A stretch of DNA of 64,000 nucleotides, from contig NC_068359.1 of assembly GCF_020536995.1 (NCBI RefSeq), forward strand, positions 102,811,974-102,875,973, in the 5' to 3' direction. The notes below the pieces were generated by a model, which had not been told where the DNA came from, ran no database searches, and worked only from the letters and a program-made list of their open reading frames with translations. The position numbers and the translations under genes were made by a program. Positions 47,640 to 61,000 of this stretch are shown here, piece after piece; within the stretch, counting starts at the first letter, position 1, and every line of letters starts with the position of its first letter. Source of the stretch: Dreissena polymorpha. Its lineage: Eukaryota > Mollusca > Bivalvia > Myida > Dreissenidae.

Positions 47640-49819
47640 TTATTTGTGTGAGTGAAGTTTTGTTGTATTCCTCTATTTGTAGACTTTTGTGATGATCCTT
47701 AAGGTATAAGCATTTCTTCATGTGTTGCTATTTACACATGATTGCTACTTCTTACTGATATGTTTTTATAGAACTTATTTTTCACATATATTTATAATAA
47801 TTTTGTATTTATTTATGTACGTATGTTGTATTGAAAAACTGCTCAATTTATTGAATAAAATTGTAAAAGTTGCATTTATTAATATTTTTTTAACAGTCTG
47901 ACCAAATTTTACCAATGAAAATTGAAGATCACCATCGTCTAAAATTTAATGTGCTTCTTCCTTTCCACCCAAGTAACCAATATACCAATTTGCTTGAATG
48001 CAGGTCAAAGCATTCTCAAGATAGTTGGGGGAAACCATATACCAATTTCGAGCCTCTACGTCCTTCAACTTTTACATTAAAATCAATATATGTCATTTTC
48101 TCCCCCTAGTAACTGACATACAAATATAGTTTATCTTAGATAAAAGCATTCTCTAGATAATGCAGAAACCAATTCCTTGACAGAAGCTCATGTGACCGTA
48201 ACATTTGACCTAGTGACCTAAAAACAAAAGGTATATTATTTTCATATCATATCATGCCTTGTAACCTTTACCTTGGACCAAGTGACCTCAAAATTAATAG
48301 GTGTTTTTTCTTACACCTTATAATCAATTTGCATGGTCATAGGTCAAAGCATTATGTTGTGCAGAATCACATTTATTGTTACAAGACCTGTGACCTTAGC
48401 CTGTGATCTGTAGACCTTAAAAAGATATGTTGACCTCACAAGCGTCTTCATTTCCTCCCAAGTAACTATGTTACCAATAAGAAGGGTTGTAGGTAAAAAC
48501 ATAGCATGAGAACAAACTAATTGTGGAAGGCAAAAGGAACCTACTGGATGTATCCTATCAATAAGCTTACAAAGCCCTTGGTTCACTTGACAGAGTCAAA
48601 GTGAAATCTAAACAACAATTTTAGATCACACCAAACTATAAACATTTATTACGTCTAGTCAAAGTATGAAGGGGTGCTACTTTTAAATTACTTTCTAGCA
48701 TGAAAATTTATAAAATTATTATTCTTATTATGATGAGCTCGAAATTGTTACATTGGACTAAGAACTAACAAGGTTGGCTGTACTACAATTAATAAACAAA
48801 ACATTTCACTGACTACACACAACATTGGCTCATTAGTAATTTATATTGAATACCACTAGGTTGTACTGAACAATCAATAAGATTTCAAATCCCATCTCCT
48901 TAGAGATTCTCTCTCTGCAACTTTAAGCAAGTTGGTAACTGAAGAATTAAATTAAACAAACACAAAGAGACAAATTTAAATATTTACTGGTAGTTCAAAC
49001 AAATTTTAACAAAACGTAATGTTTCCATTGTAACAAGAATAAAAGAGTCTTTTATTACTACCACACACACATATTATAAATACCAATGAGACATTTAGTT
49101 TGTAAATTCTGATATAGAATCATCTAGATCATGCACTTGTTTTCAGAATAGTTAGTGTTACTGGGGATGAACAATTAAGTTTCTTGTGCATTTATTATCC
49201 ATTAATCAGTGAATCTGATGGAAACACACATTAACGCAGATACAAGTTTACCTTATACACAGAAAACAATAAATCATGTAAAGAAACAACACAATCTGTG
49301 CACAAATCTTCCTGTCCACAATCATTAACTTCTTAAAGTAAAAATATATATTTTTTTTACAGTCCTGCTTGCATTAAGATAAATAAATCAAACAACTTTC
49401 GACAAATATAATAATTTGAAGACAAACAATTTAAAACATAGGCCAAGTTAAGAAGGTAGTTGATTTTTTTTTTCATAAAAATTGAAAAGCATAAATTAAA
49501 GCAAATATATACGATTTGAGAAAACAAATTCCAAAACAGCAGTTTAGAAACAGTGGTACAAAAAAATCAAGGAAATCAGAGAATTATAAAATAGAGAGTA
49601 ATATTATGTAATTCAATAAAACACTTTTTACCATACAATAGGCACGCTAACTTTAGGGAATCCCTACTTCTTTGTGCACATTATGTCATATGACAAATTC
49701 TGTGTTTGAGTGTGTTCAGCCATTTTCTTTTGTTTTCTTTCGACATGAAGACAGAAAAAGGTGACAATAATGGGATAAATAGAATATTGGGTACCAGGTA
49801 AGTGTTGATTATAGATACA
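47640..49819. other. Intergenic region between the convergent genes
   Basis: 47,915-48,600 is a weak tandem-core repeat ('caagtaaccaatataccaat', 'gacctagtgacctaaaaaca', 'gaccttagcctgtgatctgt'). The rest is AT-rich, with no gene recognised. Confidence 0.5.
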
Positions 49820-49825
49820 TTTATT
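49820..49825 (-). terminator. UBXN1: Possible UBXN1 poly(A) signal
   Basis: This is the nearest AATAAA on the minus strand after the UBXN1 stop, about 615 bp downstream of it. I saw no canonical hexamer between; variant signals could be used instead. Confidence 0.3.
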
Positions 49826-49940
49826 TTCTAAGCACGAAACATTAACCAATCGTCATGCCCTGCTGCTAAATAAACTTATCTGTATTCAACATCTACCTAG
49901 TATTCTCTATGTACAACATATCCTTAAACACTATCGCCCA

Positions 49941-50316
49941 CAAGAAAACATATTTTTTCTCACCCATGTCTTTAAGTGTAATATTATTTGTCTTCAGTTG
50001 TATGGCAAACACTTGTTTTGTTATTTATAAATAAATTATAAACCAATTCTATACCAACTAATTCCTTAAGTGACCGGCTGCAACAGGGAATTGCAATTTA
50101 AATCTACTTCAATTATTGTTCAGTTACACAAGAAAACATATTTTTTCTCACCCATGTCTTTAAGTGTAATATTATTTGTCTACAGTTGTATGGCAAACAT
50201 TTGTTTTGTTATTTATAAATAAATCATAAACCAATTCTATACCAACTAATTCCTTAAGTGACCGGCTGCAACAGGGAATTGCAATTTAAATCTACTTCAA
50301 TTATTGTTCAGTTACA
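49941..50316. repeat. 188-bp tandem duplication in the UBXN1 3' UTR region
   Basis: Two adjacent copies, 49,941-50,128 and 50,129-50,316, both begin 'caagaaaacatatttt' and differ at only a few positions (for example ttcag/tacag, cacttg/catttg). Near identity implies a recent event. Confidence 0.93.
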
Positions 50317-50440
50317 CAATAGTATCACTGAATACACTATTCCTACTGGAAAATACATTGCATGGCATCTATATTTGGTTCTTCAATCAAAACAGCAGGC
50401 ATTCACTCGCACAATGTTTGTAAGCAACCACAGGTGTTCA

Positions 50441-50481
50441 TCATGATTTAGTAACAATTAGCACAGCAGACGGAACAAGAC
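50441..50481 (-). CDS. UBXN1: UBXN1 terminal coding exon
   Basis: This 41-bp minus-strand exon follows 'ccattttcag'. With the phase-1 G from the previous exon it encodes GLVPSAVLIVTKS and TGA. Human UBXN1 ends GLVPSAVLIVAKKCPS (from memory), so identity and phase agree. It completes the last UBX strand. The intron to the previous exon is 1,379 bp and contains a nested pair of repeats. The 3' UTR contains a 188-bp tandem duplication. Confidence 0.93.
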
Positions 50482-50515
50482 CTGAAAATGGAAACAAAAA
50501 CAGGCATCAGTTATA

Positions 50516-50970
50516 TGAGCCTCGGTCTGGGAAAACTGGGCTTAACCCTTTGCATGCTGGGAAATATGTCGTCTGCTAATATGTTGTCTGCTGAACTTCT
50601 AAAATTAGCATTTTCTTTATTTTTTTTTCAAAGAATACTAATAGAATAGCAAACAGTTTGGATCCTGATGAGACGCCACATTCTGTGGCGTCTCATCTGG
50701 AACCAAACTGTTTGCAAAGGTCTTTAAAATTCGGTTCCAGCACTGAAAGAGTTAATGCATGTGAATAAAGTGTTGTGCAAGATCAGCATGTTCAGTCCAC
50801 ACAGGCTTATCAGTGACAACACTTTTCATCTAGACACGCTTTTTGTTTAGAAGAGACTTTTTTTATAAAAAAAATTGTTTAAAGCATTAAGTTGTGTCCA
50901 TAATGAGCCTGTGCAGAATGCAGAGGCTAATCTGAGATGACACATTGAACGCACATGCATTAAGCAGAAT
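50516..50970. mobile_element. Palindromic element copy interrupted by a TTAA element
   Basis: The left arm 'ctgggaaaactgggcttaa' continues after the insertion as 'ttaatgcatgtgaataaagt', which matches the uninterrupted arm 'aaactgggcataatgcatgt' at 36,150 and the 'cttaatgcatgtg' form common to the family. The right arm ends at about 50,970. Confidence 0.85.
50542..50755. mobile_element. piggyBac-type MITE (family A), fourth copy, nested
   Basis: It lies in inverse orientation to the other three copies, bounded by TTAA, with ends CCCTTTGCATGCTGGGAAA and (inverse) CTCTTTCAGTGCTGGAACC. Insertion into the TTAA of the palindromic element gives clean proof of TTAA targeting. Confidence 0.92.
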
Positions 50971-51860
50971 TTTAAACTAATCTTTTAACATAGATTTAAC
51001 ATATTTTGAGCCTTCGACATGAAACTGTTGGGACTGCGGGACACGTTCTTCAATCTGAGACGTATAGCATATATGTCTTTGCTCATAAAAACTATTACTA
51101 AATGTTCAGCGGTCTATATTATGTCAGCTTGTGTCCAAAGCCAAATTTAGAGGTTTATTGCAACAGCTTGATTTCTGCATTCTAATAGTACTTTATGTGT
51201 GTTTTGTCTAGAAAAATTGATTGAATAAGTATATGAAAACCTTAAAATCTGAAAATGATAAGGTTCATAAATTATTATTATTTATTTTTTCTGTTAGTCA
51301 AGTAAAGCACTATAAATAACCTCAAGATTGTGCACTTCCTCATATGTAAGAGAAAATAATATTCCATATAAAAATGTGATTAATTTAATCATTTAATTTT
51401 ACATATGTAGTGTTTTAACATATTAAATGTAAGAGCATATTTGGAAATAAGGTTTCATAAATATTCACGGAGTTGCATAAGAAATGAAAAAAACATGTTT
51501 AAGTGTGGAAAGAGAATAAGATACACTGGTAACAAAAAACTCATTCAACTTAAAAATGTGAAAACCAAAGTATGAAAACCAATGAACAGGTATTTCTCCA
51601 AAGCTACAATACTGGGCATATGAGAATAAACAAGTTAATAAATATTTCATGATAATTCAAATTATAAAAACACAATAACCTGTAATTTAATTGCAACTTT
51701 TGTGTCAAACTTTTCAAAAGTTTCATCAGAAAACTGGAGTAACCATATAGCGGGATCCAGTTTTGAAGACGCACTGAGAGATGGAAGACAAATATACAAT
51801 CTCCTCTGGAGAAAGTTCAGCAAGGAAACTTACTACAACAATCCACACTAAAGCCATTAC

Positions 51861-52041
51861 CTAATTGTTGTAGAGGTTTCTCATAATCTTCTCCAGAGAA
51901 TACTTGTTTGGGGAATGAGGTCATCAGGGTGAAGTTTCCAGGTGGATCTGTCCTATGCATCTGAACGTACAGACGGACGGCTGCTAATGGCTCCTTGGCA
52001 GAAAACGATTGTGTAAGAGCCTGCCCGTTGGTGAGACGAAT
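51861..52041 (-). CDS. UBXN1: UBXN1 main UBX-domain exon
   Basis: This 181-bp minus-strand exon starts after 'acttgtttcag' and ends with 'ttag' before a 'gtaatg' donor, leaving phase 1. It reads IRLTNGQALTQSFSAKEPLA, AVRLYVQMHRTD and FTLMTSFPKQVF, ending EDYEKPLQQL. This aligns with human UBXN1 (RLPDGTSLTQTF, LAAVRLYVELHR, FPRRAF, RPLQELG, from memory). The UBX fold binds the N domain of the AAA ATPase p97/VCP; the cis-Pro FPR loop is here FPK. UBXN1 also binds ubiquitin through its N-terminal UBA domain. The first ~38 exon bases with the preceding acceptor are the unit of the giant satellite that fills the upstream intron. Confidence 0.95.
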
Positions 52042-55000
52042 CTGAAACAAGTAACGATTGTGTGAGAGCTGGCCCATTGGTGAGACCAATCTGAAACAAG
52101 TAACAATTGTGTGAGAGCCTGTCCATTGGTGAGACAAATCTGAAACAAGTAACAATTGTGTGAGAGCCTGTCCATTGGTGAGACGAATCTGAAACAAGTA
52201 ACAATTGTGTGAGAGCTGGCCCATTGGTGAGACCAATCTGAAACAAGTAACAATTGTGTGAGAGCCTTCCATTAGTGAGACAAATCTGAAACAAGTAACA
52301 ATTGTGTGAGAGCCTGTCCATTGGTGAGACGAATCTGAAACAAGTATTAATTGTGTGAGAGCTGGCCCATTGGTGAGACCAATCTGAAACAAGTAACAAT
52401 TGTGTGAGAGCCTGTCCATTAGTGAGACAAATCTGAAACAAGTAACAATTGTGTGAGAGTCTGCCCATCAGTGGGACAACTCTGAAACAAGTAACGATTG
52501 TGTGAGAGCCTGTCCATTGGTGAGACAAATCTGAAACAAGTAACAATTGTGGTAGAGCTGGCCCATTGGTGAGACCAATCTGAAACAAGTAACGATTGTG
52601 TGACTGTGACAGCTGTCGCAATAGTGAAACAAATTTGAAACAAGTAACGATTGTGTGAGAGCTGGCCCATTGGTGAGACAAATCTGAAACAAGTAACAAT
52701 TGTGTGAGAGCCTGTCCATTAGTGAGACAAATCTGAAACAAGTAACAATTGTGTGAGAGTCTGCCCATCGGTGGGACGAATCTGAAACAAGTAACAATTG
52801 TGTGAGAGCCTGCACATTGGTGAGACGAATCTGAGACAAGTAACGATTGTGTGAGAGCTGGCCTATTGGTGAGACAAATCTGAAACAAGTAACAATTGTG
52901 TGAGAGTCTGCCCATCGGTGGGACGAATCTGAAACAAGTAACAATTATGTGAGAGCCTGCCCATTGGTGAGACAAATCTGAAACAAGTAACAATTGTGTG
53001 AGAGCCTGTCCATTGGTGAGACAAATCTGAAACAAGTAACGATTGTGTGACTGTGAGAGCTGGCGCATTAGTGAGACAAATCTGAAACAAGTAACAATTG
53101 TGTGAGAGCCTGTCCATTGGTGAGACAAATCTGAAACAAGTAACTATTGTGTGATAGCCGCCCATTGGTGAGACAAATGATTCGAATCTGAAACAAGTAA
53201 CTATTGTGTGAGAGCCTGTCCATTGGTGAGACGAATCTGAAACAAGTAACAATTGTGTGAGAGCGTGTCAATTGGTGAGACAAATCTGAAACAAGTAACA
53301 ATTGTGTGAGAATCTGAAACAAGTAACAATTGTGTGAGAGCGTGTCCATTGGAGAGACGAATCTGAAACAAGTAATGATTGTGTGAGAGCCTGTCCATTG
53401 GTGAGACGAATCTAAAAGAAGTAACGATTGTGTGAGAGTCTGTCCATTGGTGAGACGAATATGAAACTAGTAACAAATGTGTGAGAGCCTGTCCATTGGT
53501 GAGACAAATTTGAAACAAGTAACGATTGTGTGAGAGCCTACCCATCGGTGGGACAATTCTGAAACAAGTAAAAATTGTGTGATAGCCTGCCTATTGGTGA
53601 GACGAAACTGAAACAAGTAACGATTGTGTGAGAGCCTGCCAATTAGTGAGACGAATCTGAAACAAGTAACAATTGTGTGAGAGCAGGCCCATTAGTGAGA
53701 CGAATCTGAAACAAGTAACAATTGTGTGAGAGCCTGCCCATTAGTGAGACGAATCTGAAACAAGTAACAATTGTGTGAGAGTCTGCCCATCGGTGAAAGG
53801 AATCTGAAACAAGTAACAATTGTGTGAGAGCCTACCCATTGGTGAGACAAATCTGAAACAATTAACAATTGTGTGAGAGCCTACCCATCGGTGAGACGAA
53901 TCTGAAACAAGTAACTATTGTGTGAGAGCCTGTCCATTGGTGAGACAAATCTGAAACAAGTAACAATTGTGGTAGAGCTGGCCCATTGGTGAGACCAATC
54001 TGAAACAAGTAACGATTGTGTGACTGTGACAGCTGTCGCAATAGTGAAACAAATTTGAAACAAGTAACGATTGTGTGAGAGCTGGCCCATTGGTGAGACA
54101 AATCTGAAACAAGTAACAATTGTGTGAGAGCCTGTCCATTAGTGAGACAAATCTGAAACAAGTAACAATTGTGTGAGAGTCTGCCCATCGGTGGGACGAA
54201 TCTGAAACAAGTAACAATTGTGTGAGAGCCTGCACATTGGTGAGACGAATCTGAGACAAGTAACGATTGTGTGAGAGCTGGCCTATTGGTGAGACAAATC
54301 TGAAACAAGTAACAATTGTGTGAGAGTCTGCCCATCGGTGGGACGAATCTGAAACAAGTAACAATTATGTGAGAGCCTGCCCATTGGTGAGACAAATCTG
54401 AAACAAGTAACAATTGTGTGAGAGCCTGTCCATTGGTGAGACAAATCTGAAACAAGTAACGATTGTGTGACTGTGAGAGCTGGCGCATTAGTGAGACAAA
54501 TCTGAAACAAGTAACAATTGTGTGAGAGCCTGTCCATTGGTGAGACAAATCTGAAACAAGTAACTATTGTGTGATAGCCGCCCATTGGTGAGACGAATGA
54601 TTCGAATCTGAAACAAGTAACTATTGTGTGAGAGCCTGTCCATTGGTGAGACGAATCTGAAACAAGTAACAATTGTGTGAGAGCGTGTCAATTGGTGAGA
54701 CAAATCTGAAACAAGTAACAATTGTGTGAGAATCTGAAACAAGTAACAATTGTGTGAGAGCGTGTCCATTGGAGAGACGAATCTGAAACAAGTAACGATT
54801 GTGTGAGAGCCTGTCCATTGGTGAGACGAATCTAAAAGAAGTAACGATTGTGTGAGAGTCTGTCAATTGGTGAGACGAATATGAAACTAGTAACAAATGT
54901 GTGAGAGCCTGTCCATTGGTGAGACAAATTTGAAACAAGTAACGATTGTGTGAGAGCCTACCCATCGGTGGGACAATTCTGAAACAAGTAAAAATTGTGT

Positions 55001-58000
55001 GATAGCCTGCCTATTGGTGAGACGAAACTGAAACAAGTAACGATTGTGTGAGAGCCTGCCAATTAGTGAGACGAATCTGAAACAAGTAACAATTGTGTGA
55101 GAGCAGGCCCATTAGTGAGACGAATCTGAAACAAGTAACAATTGTGTGAGAGCCTGCCCATTAGTGAGACGAATCTGAAACAAGTAACAATTGTGTGAGA
55201 GTCTGCCCATCGGTGAAAGGAATCTGAAACAAGTAACAATTGTGTGAGAGCCTACCCATTGGTGAGACAAATCTGAAACAAGTAACAATTGTGTGAGAGC
55301 CTACCCATCGGTGAGACGAATCTGAAACAAGTAACTATTGTGTGAGAGCCTGCCCATTAGTGAGACGAATGATCGGAATCTGAAACAAGTAACAATTGTG
55401 TGAGAGCCAGCCCATTAGCAAGACAAATCTGAAACAAGTAATAATTGTGTGAGAGCCTGCCCATCGGTGAGACAAATCTGAAACAAGTAACAATTGTGTG
55501 AGAGCCGGCCCATTAGCAAGACAAATCTGAAACAAGTAACAATTGTGTGAGAGCCTGCCCATCAGTGGGACAAATCTGAAACAAGTAACAATTGTGTGAT
55601 AGCCTGCCTATTGGTGAGACGAATCTGAAACAAGTAACGATTGTGTGAGAGTCTGCCCATCGGTGAGACGAATCTGAAACAAGTAACTATTGTGTGAGAG
55701 TATGCCAATTAGTGAGACAAATCTGAAACAAGTAACTATTGTGTGATAGCCTGCCTATTGGTGAGACGAATCTGAAACAAGTAACGATTGTGTGAGAGCC
55801 TTCCAATTAGTGAGACGAATCTGAAACAAGTTACAATTGTGTGAGAGTCTGCCCATTAGTGAGACAAATCTGAAACAAGTAACTATTGTGTGATAGCCTG
55901 CCCATTCGTGAGATGAATCTGAAACAAGTAACAATTGTGTGAGAGCCTGCCCATCGGTGAGACAAATCTGAAACAAGTAACTATTGTGTGACAGCCTGCC
56001 CATTCGTGAGATGAATCTGAAACAAGTAACAATTGCGTGAGAGTCTGCCCATCGGTGAGACAAATCTGAAACAAGTAACTATTGTGTGATAGCCTTCCCA
56101 TTGGTGAGACGAATGATCGGAATCTGAAACAAGTAACTATTGTGTGAGAGCCTGTCCATTGGTGAGACGAATCTGAATCAAGTAACAATTGTGTGAGAGA
56201 GTGTCCATTGGTGAGACGAATCTAAAACAAGTTACTATTGTGTGAGAATCTGAAACAAGTAACAATTGTGTGAGAGCCTGTCCATTGGTGAGACAAATCT
56301 GAAACAAGTAACAATTGTGGTAGAGCTGGCCCATTGGTGAGACCAATCTGAAACAAGTAACGATTGTGTGACTGTGACAGCTGTCGCAATAGTGAAACAA
56401 ATTTGAAACAAGTAACGATTGTGTGAGAGCTGGCCCATTGGTGAGACAAATCTGAAACAAGTAACAATTGTGTGAGAGCCTGTCCATTAGTGAGACAAAT
56501 CTGAAACAAGTAACAATTGTGTGAGAGTCTGCCCATCGGTGGGACGAATCTGAAACAAGTAACAATTGTGTGAGAGCCTGCACATTGGTGAGACGAATCT
56601 GAGACAAGTAACGATTGTGTGAGAGCTGGCCTATTGGTGAGACAAATCTGAAACAAGTAACAATTGTGTGAGAGTCTGCCCATCGGTGGGACGAATCTGA
56701 AACAAGTAACAATTATGTGAGAGCCTGCCCATTGGTGAGACAAATCTGAAACAAGTAACAATTGTGTGAGAGCCTGTCCATTGGTGAGACAAATCTGAAA
56801 CAAGTAACGATTGTGTGACTGTGAGAGCTGGCGCATTAGTGAGACAAATCTGAAACAAGTAACAATTGTGTGAGAGCCTGTCCATTGGTGAGACAAATCT
56901 GAAACAAGTAACTATTGTGTGATAGCCGCCCATTGGTGAGACGAATGATTCGAATCTGAAACAAGTAACTATTGTGTGAGAGCCTGTCCATTGGTGAGAC
57001 GAATCTGAAACAAGTAACAATTGTGTGAGAGCGTGTCAATTGGTGAGACAAATCTGAAACAAGTAACAATTGTGTGAGAATCTGAAACAAGTAACAATTG
57101 TGTGAGAGCGTGTCCATTGGAGAGACGAATCTGAAACAAGTAACGATTGTGTGAGAGCCTGTCCATTGGTGAGACGAATCTAAAAGAAGTAACGATTGTG
57201 TGAGAGTCTGTCCATTGGTGAGACGAATATGAAACTAGTAACAAATGTGTGAGAGCCTGTCCATTGGTGAGACAAATTTGAAACAAGTAACGATTGTGTG
57301 AGAGCCTACCCATCGGTGGGACAATTCTGAAACAAGTAAAAATTGTGTGATAGCCTGCCTATTGGTGAGACGAAACTGAAACAAGTAACGATTGTGTGAG
57401 AGCCTGCCAATTAGTGAGACGAATCTGAAACAAGTAACAATTGTGTGAGAGCAGGCCCATTAGTGAGACGAATCTGAAACAAGTAACAATTGTGTGAGAG
57501 CCTGCCCATTAGTGAGACGAATCTGAAACAAGTAACAATTGTGTGAGAGTCTGCCCATCGGTGAAAGGAATCTGAAACAAGTAACAATTGTGTGAGAGCC
57601 TACCCATTGGTGAGACAAATCTGAAACAAGTAACAATTGTGTGAGAGCCTACCCATCGGTGAGACGAATCTGAAACAAGTAACTATTGTGTGAGAGCCTG
57701 CCCATTAGTGAGACGAATGATCGGAATCTGAAACAAGTAACAATTGTGTGAGAGCCAGCCCATTAGCAAGACAAATCTGAAACAAGTAACAATTGTGTGA
57801 GAGCCTGCCCATCGGTGAGACAAATCTGAAACAAGTAACAATTGTGTGAGAGCCGGCCCATTAGCAAGACAAATCTGAAACAAGTAACAATTGTGTGAGA
57901 GCCTGCCCATCAGTGGGACAAATCTGAAACAAGTAACAATTGTGTGATAGCCTGCCTATTGGTGAGACGAATCTGAAACAAGTAACGATTGTGTGAGAGT

Positions 58001-61000
58001 CTGCCCATCGGTGAGACGAATCTGAAACAAGTAACTATTGTGTGAGAGTATGCCAATTAGTGAGACAAATCTGAAACAAGTAACTATTGTGTGATAGCCT
58101 GCCTATTGGTGAGACGAATCTGAAACAAGTAACGATTGTGTGAGAGCCTTCCAATTAGTGAGACGAATCTGAAACAAGTTACAATTGTGTGAGAGTCTGC
58201 CCATTAGTGAGACAAATCTGAAACAAGTAACTATTGTGTGATAGCCTGCCCATTCGTGAGATGAATCTGAAACAAGTAACAATTGTGTGAGAGCCTGCCC
58301 ATCGGTGAGACAAATCTGAAACAAGTAACTATTGTGTGACAGCCTGCCCATTCGTGAGATGAATCTGAAACAAGTAACAATTGCGTGAGAGTCTGCCCAT
58401 CGGTGAGACAAATCTGAAACAAGTAACTATTGTGTGATAGCCTTCCCATTGGTGAGACGAATGATCGGAATCTGAAACAAGTAACTATTGTGTGAGAGCC
58501 TGTCCATTGGTGAGACGAATCTGAATCAAGTAACAATTGTGTGAGAGAGTGTCCATTGGTGAGACGAATCTAAAACAAGTTACTATTGTGTGAGAATCTG
58601 AAACAAGTAACAATTGTGTGAGAGCCTGTCCATTGGTGAGACAAATCTGAAACAAGTAACAATTGTGGTAGAGCTGGCCCATTGGTGAGACCAATCTGAA
58701 ACAAGTAACGATTGTGTGACTGTGACAGCTGTCGCAATAGTGAAACAAATTTGAAACAAGTAACGATTGTGTGAGAGCTGGCCCATTGGTGAGACAAATC
58801 TGAAACAAGTAACAATTGTGTGAGAGCCTGTCCATTAGTGAGACAAATCTGAAACAAGTAACAATTGTGTGAGAGTCTGCCCATCGGTGGGACGAATCTG
58901 AAACAAGTAACAATTGTGTGAGAGCCTGCACATTGGTGAGACGAATCTGAGACAAGTAACGATTGTGTGAGAGCTGGCCTATTGGTGAGACAAATCTGAA
59001 ACAAGTAACAATTGTGTGAGAGTCTGCCCATCGGTGGGACGAATCTGAAACAAGTAACAATTATGTGAGAGCCTGCCCATTGGTGAGACAAATCTGAAAC
59101 AAGTAACAATTGTGTGAGAGCCTGTCCATTGGTGAGACAAATCTGAAACAAGTAACGATTGTGTGACTGTGAGAGCTGGCGCATTAGTGAGACAAATCTG
59201 AAACAAGTAACAATTGTGTGAGAGCCTGTCCATTGGTGAGACAAATCTGAAACAAGTAACTATTGTGTGATAGCCGCCCATTGGTGAGACGAATGATTCG
59301 AATCTGAAACAAGTAACTATTGTGTGAGAGCCTGTCCATTGGTGAGACGAATCTGAAACAAGTAACAATTGTGTGAGAGCGTGTCAATTGGTGAGACAAA
59401 TCTGAAACAAGTAACAATTGTGTGAGAATCTGAAACAAGTAACAATTGTGTGAGAGCGTGTCCATTGGAGAGACGAATCTGAAACAAGTAACGATTGTGT
59501 GAGAGCCTGTCCATTGGTGAGACGAATCTAAAAGAAGTAACGATTGTGTGAGAGTCTGTCCATTGGTGAGACGAATATGAAACTAGTAACAAATGTGTGA
59601 GAGCCTGTCCATTGGTGAGACAAATTTGAAACAAGTAACGATTGTGTGAGAGCCTACCCATCGGTGGGACAATTCTGAAACAAGTAAAAATTGTGTGATA
59701 GCCTGCCTATTGGTGAGACGAAACTGAAACAAGTAACGATTGTGTGAGAGCCTGCCAATTAGTGAGACGAATCTGAAACAAGTAACAATTGTGTGAGAGC
59801 AGGCCCATTAGTGAGACGAATCTGAAACAAGTAACAATTGTGTGAGAGCCTGCCCATTAGTGAGACGAATCTGAAACAAGTAACAATTGTGTGAGAGTCT
59901 GCCCATCGGTGAAAGGAATCTGAAACAAGTAACAATTGTGTGAGAGCCTACCCATTGGTGAGACAAATCTGAAACAAGTAACAATTGTGTGAGAGCCTAC
60001 CCATCGGTGAGACGAATCTGAAACAAGTAACTATTGTGTGAGAGCCTGCCCATTAGTGAGACGAATGATCGGAATCTGAAACAAGTAACAATTGTGTGAG
60101 AGCCAGCCCATTAGCAAGACAAATCTGAAACAAGTAACAATTGTGTGAGAGCCTGCCCATCGGTGAGACAAATCTGAAACAAGTAACAATTGTGTGAGAG
60201 CCGGCCCATTAGCAAGACAAATCTGAAACAAGTAACAATTGTGTGAGAGCCTGCCCATCAGTGGGACAAATCTGAAACAAGTAACAATTGTGTGATAGCC
60301 TGCCTATTGGTGAGACGAATCTGAAACAAGTAACGATTGTGTGAGAGTCTGCCCATCGGTGAGACGAATCTGAAACAAGTAACTATTGTGTGAGAGTATG
60401 CCAATTAGTGAGACAAATCTGAAACAAGTAACTATTGTGTGATAGCCTGCCTATTGGTGAGACGAATCTGAAACAAGTAACGATTGTGTGAGAGCCTTCC
60501 AATTAGTGAGACGAATCTGAAACAAGTTACAATTGTGTGAGAGTCTGCCCATTAGTGAGACAAATCTGAAACAAGTAACTATTGTGTGATAGCCTGCCCA
60601 TTCGTGAGATGAATCTGAAACAAGTAACAATTGTGTGAGAGCCTGCCCATCGGTGAGACAAATCTGAAACAAGTAACTATTGTGTGACAGCCTGCCCATT
60701 CGTGAGATGAATCTGAAACAAGTAACAATTGCGTGAGAGTCTGCCCATCGGTGAGACAAATCTGAAACAAGTAACTATTGTGTGATAGCCTTCCCATTGG
60801 TGAGACGAATGATCGGAATCTGAAACAAGTAACTATTGTGTGAGAGCCTGTCCATTGGTGAGACGAATCTGAATCAAGTAACAATTGTGTGAGAGAGTGT
60901 CCATTGGTGAGACGAATCTAAAACAAGTTACTATTGTGTGAGAATCTGAAACAAGTAACAATTGTGTGAGAGAGTGTCCATTGGTTAGACGAATCTGAAA

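Larger units (their letters stand above)
50482..51860 (-). other. UBXN1: Last intron of UBXN1 (1.4 kb)
   Basis: The intron is bounded by a GTAATG donor (51,860) and a TTTTCAG acceptor (50,482). It contains the palindromic element at 50,516-50,970 with a TTAA element inside it. In 50,971-51,860 I see only AT-rich sequence. Confidence 0.9.

Noticed and set aside
51953-53128. 391-codon minus-strand open frame, and many 60-230-codon frames to 61,960
   Set aside because: They are the by-product of a stop-free 49-bp satellite unit read in rotating frames; no start, composition or domain supports a protein.
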